Assembly (NCBI RefSeq): GCF_008271745.1
Contig: NZ_VKKZ01000019.1
Span: forward strand, 496,001-560,000
Direction of reading: 5' to 3'
Source: Rufibacter glacialis
Lineage (GTDB): Bacteria > Bacteroidota > Bacteroidia > Cytophagales > Hymenobacteraceae
Length of the DNA: 64,000 nt
The position numbers were made by a program, and so were the translations under genes. A model generated the notes under the pieces. The model was not told where the DNA came from. It did not search any database and saw only the letters and a program-made list of their open reading frames with translations. Below are positions 1-7,808 of the stretch, piece by piece (the first letter of the stretch is position 1; every line of letters starts with the position of its first letter).

Positions 1-90
1 ATCCGCCTTCAGGCCGGCGACATCCTTATCCTGCTGGGTTCTCGCGCCCAGATGAAGCGTTTCGCGCAGCTATTCTACACTGAAGAGTAA
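1..90 (+). CDS. C-terminal end of an RCK/TrkA-C type protein (partial)
   Basis: Only the last 29 codons are in the window, ending in TAA at 88-90. The residues visible (IRLQAGDILILLGSRAQMKR, then FAQLFYTEE) resemble the end of a TrkA-C/RCK-C regulatory domain, in which an L-x-x-GD-x-L-h-h-hG strand precedes a short helix. Such domains close monovalent-cation:proton antiporters and potassium channels and sense ligand or nucleotide in the cytoplasm. The gene body lies upstream of the window, so the transporter type cannot be told. It could also be a stand-alone TrkA protein. Confidence 0.5.
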   Translation: MRLQAGDILILLGSRAQMKRFAQLFYTEE

Positions 91-329
91 AAGAGGGGAT
101 AGGAGAAGGGGCTTCGGCTTGTAGAAGGAGCGCTTTGTCACCCGTTCCTGTTTAGGGGAGCTTTTCAGCAAAGCAGCAGAAAAACAGGAGCTGGTTTGAG
201 TTACTTTCGTGAAAACAACGCTGGAAAAGCTGGTGCCCAGGAGCAGAACCCTGCCAAACGACCCGAGCAAAAGATGCCAGAAAGAACAGGGACCGTTTAC
301 GGGCTGCTTTCTGGGTAGTAAGGGGCAAA

Positions 330-740
330 TTATGCGCTTTTACGGTTTAACCACTCCAAGGCATCCATGTGGTGCGTGAAATACCCCACCTCTGGGTACC
401 CGTGTTTGGCTGGAATCACGCCCGGAACTTCCGCGTTCGGGTTCAGAACGTGGGCAATGCGGGCTACTCCTAAATCTGCTACTTTAAAATTCCAATCTGC
501 TTCTGTTAATTCGAACAAGATAGCAGAAGGGCCATGGAAGAGTTTTTGGGTGTCATCTAAAATAGCGGTACACGGATAGCTTCGCAGCAATTGCAAGACC
601 CCTTCCCGTACCTCCTTAATGCTTTCTTCTGAGGCGGTACCCTGCCAGATGAGGTTAAGCAATTGATTTGACTTAATATACCGGACCACGCAGTACCTGC
701 GCCCCAGGCTATTGGTAAAGTGTAGATAGGTAGGGTCCAT
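330..740 (-). CDS. STAS/SpoIIAA-like small protein, function unknown
   Basis: A 136-aa soluble protein with alternating strands and helices, no signal peptide and no membrane segment. The pattern (a central ILDDTQK strand-turn, a preceding helix EESIKEVREGVLQLLR, and a late FTHHMDALEWL helix) resembles the STAS/SEC14-like fold of short Bacteroidota proteins, but I recognise no family with certainty. The frame stays open upstream to a TTG at 812, but that codon lies inside a TACCTTTG -7 box at 810-817. I therefore place the start at the ATG at 740, with an ATG at 770 as the alternative. It is monocistronic, between the RCK protein and ribBA. Confidence 0.6.
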   Translation of the reverse strand: MDPTYLHFTNSLGRRYCVVRYIKSNQLLNLIWQGTASEESIKEVREGVLQLLRSYPCTAILDDTQKLFHGPSAILFELTEADWNFKVADLGVARIAHVLNPNAEVPGVIPAKHGYPEVGYFTHHMDALEWLNRKSA

Positions 741-809
741 GTGCTTCTTGTTGCGCTCCTGTAAGGGCATATAAAAGACTTGAGCGCATTGAACGCAAAA
801 ATCTTGCCG

Positions 810-817
810 CAAAGGTA
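810..817 (-). promoter_or_regulatory. -7 promoter box (TACCTTTG) of the STAS-like gene
   Basis: Exact match to the Bacteroidota -7 consensus TAnnTTTG, about 70 nt upstream of the chosen start. No clear TTG-type -33 element is seen at the usual ~20-nt distance. Confidence 0.45.
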
Positions 818-978
818 ATGAATATATCTAAGCGTGGTTGTTTGGCAGGCCCAAAAGAGCGGTTGGCGCCTTCGCCTGGCAAGGCAGCGAATTTGCAGGG
901 GCAGCGGCGTTCAGAACCAGTGGGCAAGAGGTAAACGAGCGGGAGCGGCAGACAGCGCAGAATCCTTTAGAAATCCGC

Positions 979-986
979 TATCTTTG
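979..986 (+). promoter_or_regulatory. -7 promoter box (TATCTTTG) of ribBA
   Basis: Exact TAnnTTTG match, 74 nt upstream of the ribBA ATG. The leader of about 65-70 nt is too short for an FMN riboswitch, and I see no such fold. Confidence 0.5.
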
Positions 987-1060
987 TGTTTTCAAAGGCA
1001 GAAGAGTCCCTTTACGGGGAATAAGGCATTTGGCTGGTCTGCCTGCATTAGATACATACC

Positions 1061-2263
1061 ATGTTAGATAGAATAGAAGACGCAATAGAAGATATAAGAG
1101 CCGGTAAAGTAGTGATTGTGGTAGACGATGATGACCGCGAGAACGAAGGCGACTTTATCTGCGCCGCGGAGAAAATAACTCCCGAGATTGTCAATTTCAT
1201 GGCTACCCACGGCCGGGGCCTTATCTGCGCCCCGTTGACCGAGGAGCGCTGCGATGAACTGGGGCTGGAACTGATGGTAGGCCGCAACACCGCCCTCCAC
1301 GCCACACCGTTCACCGTGTCCGTTGATTTACTGGGCCACGGCTGTACCACGGGTATTTCGGCCTCTGACCGGGCCAAGACCATCCTGGCTTTGGCAGACC
1401 CCAAGACCGACCCCGCTTCTCTGGGCAAACCCGGCCATATTTTCCCGTTGCGCGCCCGCAAGGAAGGCGTGATCAGGAGAGCCGGCCATACCGAGGCAGC
1501 CGTAGACCTGGCCCAACTGGCCGGATTAGCTCCTGCCGGGGTGCTGGTAGAGATCATGAACGAAGACGGTACCATGGCCCGCATGCCGGACTTGGAGAAA
1601 GTGGCAGAACGCTTCGGCCTCAAGCTTATTTCTATCAAAGACCTGATCACCTACCGCCTGCAGAAGGAAAGCCTCATTGACCGTGAAATTGCCGTAGAGC
1701 TGCCCACCGACTGGGGTAACTTTGACCTGTACGCCTACACCCAGCGCAGCAACAACGCCAAGCACCTGGCCCTGGTAAAAGGCACCTGGGAAGAAGGCGA
1801 GCCTGTGCTGGTGCGCGTGCACTCTTCTTGTGTCACCGGAGACATCTTCGGCTCTTGCCGCTGTGACTGCGGCCCGCAACTGCACAAGGCCATGGAAATG
1901 ATTGAGAAAGCCGGCAAGGGCGTGATCGTGTACATGAACCAGGAGGGCAGAGGCATTGGCCTTCTGAATAAACTCAAAGCCTACAAACTGCAGGAACAAG
2001 GCCTGGACACCGTAGAAGCCAATCTGCAACTGGGCTTTGGCACCGATGAGCGGGATTACGGCGTAGGTGCCCAGATTCTTAGAGACCTGGGGGTAACCAA
2101 AATGCGGCTCCTTTCCAACAATCCGCGCAAACGGACGGGCTTGATTGGCTATGGCCTGCAGATTGTGGAGCAGGTGCCCATTGAGATCATTCCCAATGAG
2201 CACAACCAGCGGTACCTCACCACCAAACGAGATAAACTGGGGCACACCATCCTGAAAAAATAA
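1061..2263 (+). CDS. ribBA: Bifunctional DHBP synthase / GTP cyclohydrolase II
   Basis: A 400-aa cytoplasmic enzyme making both riboflavin precursors. The N-terminal half (about 1-200) converts ribulose 5-phosphate to 3,4-dihydroxy-2-butanone 4-phosphate. The C-terminal half opens the GTP imidazole ring to give the pyrimidine precursor. The acidic DHBP synthase loop [10 protein letters not shown] is at 22-31, with [10 protein letters not shown] at 50-59. In the cyclohydrolase half, the zinc cysteines C257, C268 and C270 lie in a C-x10-C-x-C pattern, followed by NQEGRGIGL and LLSNNPRK. Length is normal for the fused form. The ATG lies 74 nt after a -7 box, and the gene ends in its own strong hairpin. 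No other rib gene is adjacent. Confidence 0.97.
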   Translation: MLDRIEDAIEDIRAGKVVIVVDDDDRENEGDFICAAEKITPEIVNFMATHGRGLICAPLTEERCDELGLELMVGRNTALHATPFTVSVDLLGHGCTTGISASDRAKTILALADPKTDPASLGKPGHIFPLRARKEGVIRRAGHTEAAVDLAQLAGLAPAGVLVEIMNEDGTMARMPDLEKVAERFGLKLISIKDLITYRLQKESLIDREIAVELPTDWGNFDLYAYTQRSNNAKHLALVKGTWEEGEPVLVRVHSSCVTGDIFGSCRCDCGPQLHKAMEMIEKAGKGVIVYMNQEGRGIGLLNKLKAYKLQEQGLDTVEANLQLGFGTDERDYGVGAQILRDLGVTKMRLLSNNPRKRTGLIGYGLQIVEQVPIEIIPNEHNQRYLTTKRDKLGHTILKK

Positions 2264-2301
2264 AGCAAAAAGGCAGAAGGTTTCTTCTGCCTTTTTGCTT
2301 T
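2262..2301 (+). terminator. Terminator hairpin after ribBA
   Basis: A perfect 17-bp stem (AAAGCAAAAAGGCAGAA paired with its complement) around a 6-nt loop begins in the ribBA stop codon. The stem itself ends in a T-rich tract. Confidence 0.85.
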
Positions 2302-2514
2302 AAAAGACCAAAATCTGTAGTACCTTCTCTTCTCTCTCGGTCAATTGTACTTGCGCTAGAGTCTGTATAAAAACTGCGCCTCAAACCGCTTGTCTGCTGC
2401 ACTTTAATACCGTTGCCTGCGTTATGGATGTACTAATAACAAGACAACCTTCTCTGGTTTTTTGAAGTATATTTTTTTAAGAACTGTATATTACTTTTAG
2501 AAGAGGACTGCAAC

Positions 2515-3222
2515 ATGAAGACGATGGTAAGCAAAGCGTGTGGCCTTTTAGTTGTACTGGTAATCTGGGCAACCCATGCCATGGCCCAATCTTCTGGTCT
2601 GGTAGATGAATGGCCCATGGGCCGGGTCTACCTGGCTACGGGTGATTCCATCAGTGGGAAAATCACCTACCACAGATCAGAAGACCTGGTTCGGATTCTT
2701 AAGCCCGATGGGTCAGTGGTGGCGTATGCCCCAGTAGCAGTGCGCGGCTTTGAGGCCATTGACAACGAAGGGCGTTACCGCCGGGTGTTTGTGACCCAGC
2801 GCTGGAACTTCGGGAACGACTACAGCGATTTTCTGGCGCCCGCTTTCTTTGAACAGATTGTGATTGGGAAGTACGGCTTGCTCAAGCGTGAGACCATGAC
2901 CCGCCGTGACATTAGCCGTGACCCCATGTACCGGAACCCCTATTACCCCTACGGGTACGGAGGCTACCCCATGGGTGGGCCCATGTACGTAGACCAGCGC
3001 CTGGAGAACTTCTTCATCCTGCTCCCCAACGGCAAAGTGAAAGAGCTTCGGAACGTGAAAAAAGACCTGGAACTGATCTATGGCAAGAAAAGCGGCGCCA
3101 TGAAGGAATACGTGCGGCAGAACAAACTCAAGTACACCAGCCTGCCAGACCTGGCCAAGATTGTGAGTTACCTGGGTGCCATCTCGCAGCCTGAGGTGAA
3201 GACCACATCTGTTGATTTATAG
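2515..3222 (+). CDS. Secreted protein of unknown function
   Basis: A 235-aa protein with a clear Sec signal peptide (KAC, then the hydrophobic run GLLVVLVIWA; likely cleavage after ATHAMA at about residue 24). The mature part starts with a GKITYHRSEDLVRI-like beta segment that recurs in Bacteroidota periplasmic proteins of unknown role. A low-complexity YRNPYYPYGYGGYPMGGPMY segment at about 139-160 follows, then a basic C-terminal helical part (VKKDLELIYGKKSG). There are no catalytic motifs or lipobox. It stands alone between ribBA and a convergent ABC exporter operon. I do not recognise a named family. Confidence 0.75.
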   Translation: MKTMVSKACGLLVVLVIWATHAMAQSSGLVDEWPMGRVYLATGDSISGKITYHRSEDLVRILKPDGSVVAYAPVAVRGFEAIDNEGRYRRVFVTQRWNFGNDYSDFLAPAFFEQIVIGKYGLLKRETMTRRDISRDPMYRNPYYPYGYGGYPMGGPMYVDQRLENFFILLPNGKVKELRNVKKDLELIYGKKSGAMKEYVRQNKLKYTSLPDLAKIVSYLGAISQPEVKTTSVDL

Positions 3223-3261
3223 GCATCTGCTCCACGTTTGCCCACCTGCATTTCCCCCCTA

Positions 3262-3305
3262 TAACAGAACGCCCCGCTAATGTAAGTTAGCGGGGCGTTC
3301 TGTTA
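3262..3305. terminator. Bidirectional terminator hairpin
   Basis: A 19-bp perfect stem (TAACAGAACGCCCCGCTAA and its complement) with a 6-nt loop lies between the convergent secreted-protein gene and the ABC permease gene. There is no long T run, so it may work by stem strength or as a 3' end stabiliser. Confidence 0.65.
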
Positions 3306-3357
3306 CGGGCTAAGATAGTTTTAGACCTGATTTATGGAAAAGGCCCCAAAACATACT

Positions 3358-4128
3358 TTATAAGTCCCTGGACCGCAGCAGCTGATAAGAAAGAAACCCG
3401 AAAAGGCCGATGTACAGCACCGCCGGCACCAAGGCCTGCCCAGGGGTAAGAAAGTCGGTGATGCCCAGCATGAGTTGCTCTAGCTCACTGTGGGGGTTAG
3501 GTGTTAAGGCCGACAGGGCTTTCATAGGGAAATACTTGTCTATGGTATCTGGCGTCTGCCATTGGATAAGCCGCTCCAGCACCAGGGTATACGCCAGGAA
3601 GACCATGATGGCCAACCCGGTTTTCCTGACCCAAAACGCCACCAGCATGGCCAGCGCCATGTATCCCATCACCTGCACCAGGTAGTAGAAAATGTATTGG
3701 GCCTCCGTGAACATAGAGGCAGCGCCTTCTTTGCTGTGGTAGAGGCCAAACCCCATCCCCAGCAGGAAAACGTACCCCGCCAGCAATAAAGCCAACAGCA
3801 GAATAACAGAAGCCTTACTCTGCACCACGTCTGCCCTGGAGTACCCGTCAATCACCTGTTGCCGCAGGGTCCGGAAGGTATATTCGTCAGAAACCAGGAT
3901 GATGATCAGGATGCCCGGGATCAGGTTCAGGTAACTGGAGACATACGTCAGGTGCATCCAGAGCTTGGGGAACTGGTACAACTCGGCACCTGCCATCTGG
4001 CCGTTGACCATGACGTTGCCGCGGGCGTAGAAGAAGACGAACAGCAGGGCGGCTTGCAACAGCAGCAGTACCCAGAACGTGGAATAAGGCAGTAACTTAC
4101 GGAGTTCTATGCGAAGTAGGGAGGTCAT
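3358..4128 (-). CDS. ABC-2 type transporter permease
   Basis: A 256-aa integral membrane protein with about six hydrophobic segments (for example WVLLLLQAALLFVFFYA near 19-35, LIPGILIIILV near 70 and VPAVLYIGLFGFLSYQLL near the end). The cytoplasmic segment SDEYTFRTLRQQVIDGYSR matches the hallmark pattern of ABC-2 permeases of the NatB/CcmB-like kind. It should form the membrane part of an exporter with the ATPase encoded just upstream, whose stop codon it overlaps by 4 nt (ATGA), implying translational coupling. Substrate is unknown. Confidence 0.88.
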   Translation of the reverse strand: MTSLLRIELRKLLPYSTFWVLLLLQAALLFVFFYARGNVMVNGQMAGAELYQFPKLWMHLTYVSSYLNLIPGILIIILVSDEYTFRTLRQQVIDGYSRADVVQSKASVILLLALLLAGYVFLLGMGFGLYHSKEGAASMFTEAQYIFYYLVQVMGYMALAMLVAFWVRKTGLAIMVFLAYTLVLERLIQWQTPDTIDKYFPMKALSALTPNPHSELEQLMLGITDFLTPGQALVPAVLYIGLFGFLSYQLLRSRDL

Positions 4129-5027
4129 GCGTGATCGGCTTTAATGATTTCCAGGAACTGGCTTTCCAAGCTTTTCTTGCGCACCACCAACTGCCCCAAG
4201 GCAATACCCTGGGCGAAGAAGGCGCGGTTGAGTTCTGAACTGTCTACGCCATTTTGCAGCGTTACCTGTATTTGCTGGTCTGTTAAGCGGGCCTCCGCCA
4301 CAAAGGGCAGGGCAAGGGCCGTCTGGAGCAGGGTTTCTAAAGGAGCACCTCCATTCAGGAAAACCAGGTCGTTGGTGGCCAGAATAGAAGAAACCGGTCC
4401 CTGGGCTTTGAGTTTCCCGTTGCGCAACACGGCCATGTGGGTGCAGACTTTCTCTACCTCATCCAGCAGATGGCTCGCCAAGACGATGGTTTTGCCCTGT
4501 GAGGCAATGTGGAGGATCAACCGGCGCACCTCGGCAATGCCCTCGGGGTCTAAGCCGTTGGTGGGTTCATCCAGGACCAGCACCTCGGGGTCACCCAGCA
4601 AAGCGGCACCAATGGCCAGCCGTTGCTTCATGCCCAGGGAATAGCCCTTGAACTTGTCTCCCCGGCGGTTGCCTAAGCCCACCGTCTGCAATGCTTCGCC
4701 CACGCGGGCAGGGGCTACCCCTTTCACCTCGGCCGTGAGCCGCAGGTTTTCTTCACCGGTAAGGTAGGGGTAAAAGTTAGGGGTCTCCAGCAGCGCCCCA
4801 ATGCGGCGTTTCGTGCTTTTGGAAAGGGGCTGCCCAAACCACCGGAACGTGCCGGCGCTGGCGTTGATCACATCCAGGACAATGCCCAAGGTGGTGGTTT
4901 TTCCGCTGCCGTTGGGACCTAACAGGCCATAAATGCTGCCCTGAGGTACGTTGAGGCTCACTTGGTCCAGGGCCTGCACCGCGCCGTAGCGTTTGCTGAT
5001 GCCCTGAATCTCTAATATATCTGCCAA
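4125..5027 (-). CDS. ABC transporter ATP-binding protein
   Basis: A 300-aa cytoplasmic ATPase of the ABC-2 (CcmA/NatA-like) class. Walker A is GPNGSGKTT at 37-45, the signature is YSLGMKQR, Walker B is VLVLDEPTNGLD and the switch His is in ASHLL. A ~90-residue C-terminal extension is typical of this class. The start is a TTG: the frame has no in-frame ATG before the conserved first strand, and an exact TAGCTTTG -7 box lies 29 nt upstream. It forms an operon with the permease. All catalytic residues are intact, in contrast to the ABC protein at 53.9 kb. Confidence 0.92.
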   Translation of the reverse strand: MADILEIQGISKRYGAVQALDQVSLNVPQGSIYGLLGPNGSGKTTTLGIVLDVINASAGTFRWFGQPLSKSTKRRIGALLETPNFYPYLTGEENLRLTAEVKGVAPARVGEALQTVGLGNRRGDKFKGYSLGMKQRLAIGAALLGDPEVLVLDEPTNGLDPEGIAEVRRLILHIASQGKTIVLASHLLDEVEKVCTHMAVLRNGKLKAQGPVSSILATNDLVFLNGGAPLETLLQTALALPFVAEARLTDQQIQVTLQNGVDSSELNRAFFAQGIALGQLVVRKKSLESQFLEIIKADHA

Positions 5028-5055
5028 TTTGGTCTTGCTTGAAAGTGGTGGATTA

Positions 5056-5063
5056 CAAAGCTA
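5056..5063 (-). promoter_or_regulatory. -7 promoter box (TAGCTTTG) of the ABC-2 operon
   Basis: Exact TAnnTTTG match giving a predicted leader of about 20 nt before the TTG start. Confidence 0.5.
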
Positions 5064-5148
5064 GGAGGAATTGGCAGAAAAGCGAGCGAAAGGAAACTTG
5101 GTAGTTTGGTTTAGGGGCGTTTACCACCCGGATTTGCGGAAATACCCC

Positions 5149-5184
5149 AAAACAAAAGCCCCTGGGGGCAAGGGCTTTTGTTTT
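5149..5184 (-). terminator. Terminator of the blaI-M56 operon
   Basis: A 13-bp stem (AAAACAAAAGCCC and complement) overlaps the stop codon of the M56 gene and is A/T rich on its outer edge. Confidence 0.65.
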
Positions 5185-6877
5185 AGTTTTTAGGTTTGGG
5201 AGCCGGTTGGGGCAGCGGCAGATCATGGATGGGCGGAGGGGGCGGGGAGGCCGGCAGTTTCCCGTATTTTTTCTCTGCCGCCTTGTAACCGGCCTCAGAC
5301 TTAGGGAAAACCTCATTCGTGCCTGATTTCAAGACCACGTGGAAGCTGTTCTCTGTCCAGTAGATGTGGTTCACCGTAGGGTTCCGTTTCAGGAAATCCT
5401 GGTAGTCTGGTGGTAGGTTTTTCGCTTCCTGCCTTTTGATCACAGGCGGCGAAAACTTCTTTTTAACGACAGGCGGGAATAACTTTTCCTCCTGGCTAGT
5501 GGAAACCCCCACTTTGGCTCTGACGGGCGGAGGCGGTGCTGGCAGCGGGCCATATTTCTTCTCCAAAGCCGCTACACCCGCCGGGGATTGGTCAAATGTC
5601 TCTATTTCTCCGTTTTTCAAGAGAACATAGAAGGTATCCTCTGAACCGGTGAAGCCTTTCACGCTAGGGTTGCGCTCCAGAAATTCCTTCGGCCAATCTT
5701 TTCTGAAAGGCGGTGGCGGAGGGGGTGGGGCCATAGCTGCTTCTGGGGCTAAGGGGGCCGCTGCAGGAACGGGCGGGGGCGGAGGGGGGCCAGGCAGGGC
5801 GCCGTATTTCTTCTCGGCTTGGGCTATTCCCTCTGGGGTGCTGGCGTATTGCTCCGTTTCTCCGGATTTAAGGTACACCTGAATGGCCTGGCCGCTCCAG
5901 GTGATTCTTTTCACCGCAGGATTCCGCTTCAGGAAGGCCTCATAGTGGTCCTGGGTAGGCACCGTTTGAAGCGAATTCTCCTGCGGCAGGATTCCTCCTA
6001 ACTCGGAGCTGGTGCCGGCAATGCCATGGCAGGCAATCAAACCGGAAAACAACAGGGGCAATACGGCCAGAAAACGGACTTTCTGGGCTTGGGCGGAAGG
6101 GGCTTTATTCATCATCTTGATTCGGTGTTTTAAAGATGGAAAACTGAAAGAAGTGGTAAAGGAAAGGGGCGAAACTCCGGCCGTATGCAGCAGCGAAAAT
6201 TGATACTGTTTCCGATCAATGCCGGCTTCCAGGGTCCGTTGATCGGTGAGGAACTCCAGGTTCTGCTTCAACGATTTGCGCAACAGCCACACCGCCGGGT
6301 TAAACCAGTTGAAAAGCGTGGTTATCTCTATGAGCAGGATGTCCAGGGTATGCCATTCCCGTACGTGCGTGTGCTCATGCTGCAGGATAGGCAACCAATC
6401 TTTCTGCGGGTGCTGCCGTGGGTTGAAGTAGATGGCCTTCCCGAAGGAGAACGGCGCTAACCTAGCCTGCACCTCGCGGTACTTGATGCCCTGGTAAGAG
6501 GCGCGATCCGCCTTCCGGTGAATGGCGTACAAAGAGGCCATCTGTAGTAAGAACCGGCAGACCATCACGCCCGCCCCCAGCCAGAAAAGCACCACCGGAA
6601 TGAGCCAGACATCAAACCCTTGTTCTGCCGGGGCTACCGGTAAAGGCATCTGCCAGTAAGGAGCAAAGTTCTGGACGGTCTGGTAAAGCTGCTGTTTCTC
6701 TTCCAGCAGAGAGGCCAAATCCACGAGCGGCAACAGACCCGAGAGCAGCAGCCCTGAAACCAGGAAAAGACGGTTGAGCCGGTAAAACGTGGTCTGCCGT
6801 AACACCAACTGGTAGGTGGCATAGAAGAGGGTGAGGCCCACGTTGACTTGGAGGAGATACAGGAGGAGGGCTGGCAT
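5183..6877 (-). CDS. M56 (BlaR1/MecR1-like) membrane metallopeptidase with three C-terminal repeat modules
   Basis: A 564-aa sensor-protease. Three N-terminal membrane segments precede a cytoplasmic M56 domain with the zinc motif HEHTH at 167-171 and a downstream NWFNPAVWLLRK helix. A fourth membrane segment lies at about 268-283. M56 proteins cleave a paired BlaI repressor when a signal is sensed. The exported part is not a penicillin-binding domain but three copies of a ~55-residue module (about 312-367, 396-452 and 492-548). Each reads FLxRNPxVK ... LKxG ... AEKKYGxLP and ends in a polyproline run. The ATG at 6877 follows the blaI stop by 1 nt; an upstream TTG at 6901 would overlap blaI and is less likely. 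The signal sensed is unknown. Confidence 0.88.
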   Translation of the reverse strand: MPALLLYLLQVNVGLTLFYATYQLVLRQTTFYRLNRLFLVSGLLLSGLLPLVDLASLLEEKQQLYQTVQNFAPYWQMPLPVAPAEQGFDVWLIPVVLFWLGAGVMVCRFLLQMASLYAIHRKADRASYQGIKYREVQARLAPFSFGKAIYFNPRQHPQKDWLPILQHEHTHVREWHTLDILLIEITTLFNWFNPAVWLLRKSLKQNLEFLTDQRTLEAGIDRKQYQFSLLHTAGVSPLSFTTSFSFPSLKHRIKMMNKAPSAQAQKVRFLAVLPLLFSGLIACHGIAGTSSELGGILPQENSLQTVPTQDHYEAFLKRNPAVKRITWSGQAIQVYLKSGETEQYASTPEGIAQAEKKYGALPGPPPPPPVPAAAPLAPEAAMAPPPPPPPFRKDWPKEFLERNPSVKGFTGSEDTFYVLLKNGEIETFDQSPAGVAALEKKYGPLPAPPPPVRAKVGVSTSQEEKLFPPVVKKKFSPPVIKRQEAKNLPPDYQDFLKRNPTVNHIYWTENSFHVVLKSGTNEVFPKSEAGYKAAEKKYGKLPASPPPPPIHDLPLPQPAPKPKN

Positions 6878-6878
6878 C

Positions 6879-7244
6879 TTATTCGGGCTTTTGGTTTTCA
6901 ATCATGTCCATGATCTCTTTCAACTCTTGGGGGCTCAGCTGTTTCTCCTTCACGAAGAAGGCCACCAGCTCTTTGTAGGAGTTCTGGAAATAATCGCCCA
7001 CAAACCCCTTCATGAATTTCTTCTTGTATTCCGCAGCCTTGATGAGGGGAGAATAGCGGTAAGTATTTCCCAAGCGTTCGGCCTGCACAAAGTCTTTCTT
7101 CTCCAGGTTCTTCACCGTGGACGCCAAGGTGGTGTAAGGCGGCTTGGGTTCCGGTAGCTTCTCCAGAAAGTCTTTGATGAAGCCGCCCCCGGTTTCCCAG
7201 ATGACCTGCATGGCGTCTTCCTCTTGTTGGGTTAGTTTCTCCAT
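6879..7244 (-). CDS. BlaI/MecI/CopY-family transcriptional repressor
   Basis: A 121-aa winged-helix repressor, normal length for the family. The N-terminal segment LTQQEEDAMQVIWETGG, the recognition-helix region PPYTTLASTVKNLEKKDFV and the C-terminal dimerisation helices (YKKKFMKGFVGDYF, ELKEIMDMIE) are typical. It heads a two-gene operon with the M56 protease, which is expected to inactivate it. Two palindromes just upstream are its likely autoregulatory operators. Confidence 0.93.
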   Translation of the reverse strand: MEKLTQQEEDAMQVIWETGGGFIKDFLEKLPEPKPPYTTLASTVKNLEKKDFVQAERLGNTYRYSPLIKAAEYKKKFMKGFVGDYFQNSYKELVAFFVKEKQLSPQELKEIMDMIENQKPE

Positions 7245-7256
7245 GTTGTCCTTTAT

Positions 7257-7291
7257 TTACGATGTCTTCGTAATTCTACGAAAAATTCGTA
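7257..7291 (-). promoter_or_regulatory. Tandem palindromic operators upstream of blaI
   Basis: Site 1 (7257-7273) is TTACGA-N5-TCGTAA. Site 2 (7277-7291) is TACGA-N5-TCGTA. The centres are 19 bp apart, close to two helical turns. They lie 12-47 nt upstream of the blaI start. BlaI-family repressors bind paired dyads at their own promoters, so autoregulation is a strong inference. Confidence 0.7.
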
Positions 7292-7319
7292 ATAAAGTGT
7301 GTATCAGGTAGGAAATATT

Positions 7320-7379
7320 TTCCGCTAAGTAAAAAAAGCCTTTCCCGGAGCAGGAAAAGGCTTTTTTTACTTAGCGGAA
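7320..7379. terminator. Long hairpin upstream of the blaI promoter
   Basis: A near-perfect ~26-bp stem (arms start with TTCCGCTAAG and end with CTTAGCGGAA, one bulge) carries T7 and A7 tracts. It would insulate the blaI promoter from readthrough. No gene stop lies immediately next to it. Confidence 0.5.
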
Positions 7380-7760
7380 TAATGGATTCGATTGGCTACA
7401 TCATCCTTAATAGATCATTCTTATTTGTCCATTGCCCATACTTGTTTTCACACCCAAATTGTCATCCTGAAAGGATCTTGTGACCAACTAGAAAGGCCTT
7501 GGCTCTTGCGCCTTTACCGTTCGCCCACAAGATCCTTTCAGGATGACAGAAGGAGGAGAGGCAATTGAAGCAAAATTGGCAATAGAGGTAACTGGGGCAA
7601 TTGACGGGAAAAGGCTACGGAGAAGCGAGCGGCGGCTTGAACCCTTGGAGATAAAGCCCACAAAAACAAGGCCTAGCACCTGCCACCGCCTAAAAAAGGC
7701 CATTATTGACTTCAGTAAAGCCTGCAAAAAGCAAGTCCTAGGAAAAGCGTTAAGAACCAC
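7380..7760. other. Non-coding stretch between blaI and the M14 gene
   Basis: Holds one copy of the 88-bp palindromic element (7461-7547). The remaining ~210 bp up to the M14 terminator shows no gene, promoter match or repeat that I can support. Confidence 0.6.
7461..7547. repeat. Palindromic element A, copy 1
   Basis: Two perfect 22-bp inverted arms (GTCATCCTGAAAGGATCTTG plus TG, and the complement) flank a 43-nt centre. Related copies are at 23540-23627 and 25261-25347. Confidence 0.9.
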
Positions 7761-7808
7761 ACATGGATTTAGGGGCTGTTTTATTGAAAACAGCCCCTAA
7801 ATCCATGT
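7761..7808 (-). terminator. Terminator hairpin of the M14 peptidase gene
   Basis: A perfect 22-bp stem with a 4-nt loop abuts the stop codon. The loop-proximal core CTGTTTT/AAAACAG places it in the shared hairpin family of this window. Confidence 0.8.

Noticed and set aside
987-1060. FMN riboswitch before ribBA
   Set aside because: The predicted leader is ~70 nt and shows no multi-stem fold or FMN-element consensus.
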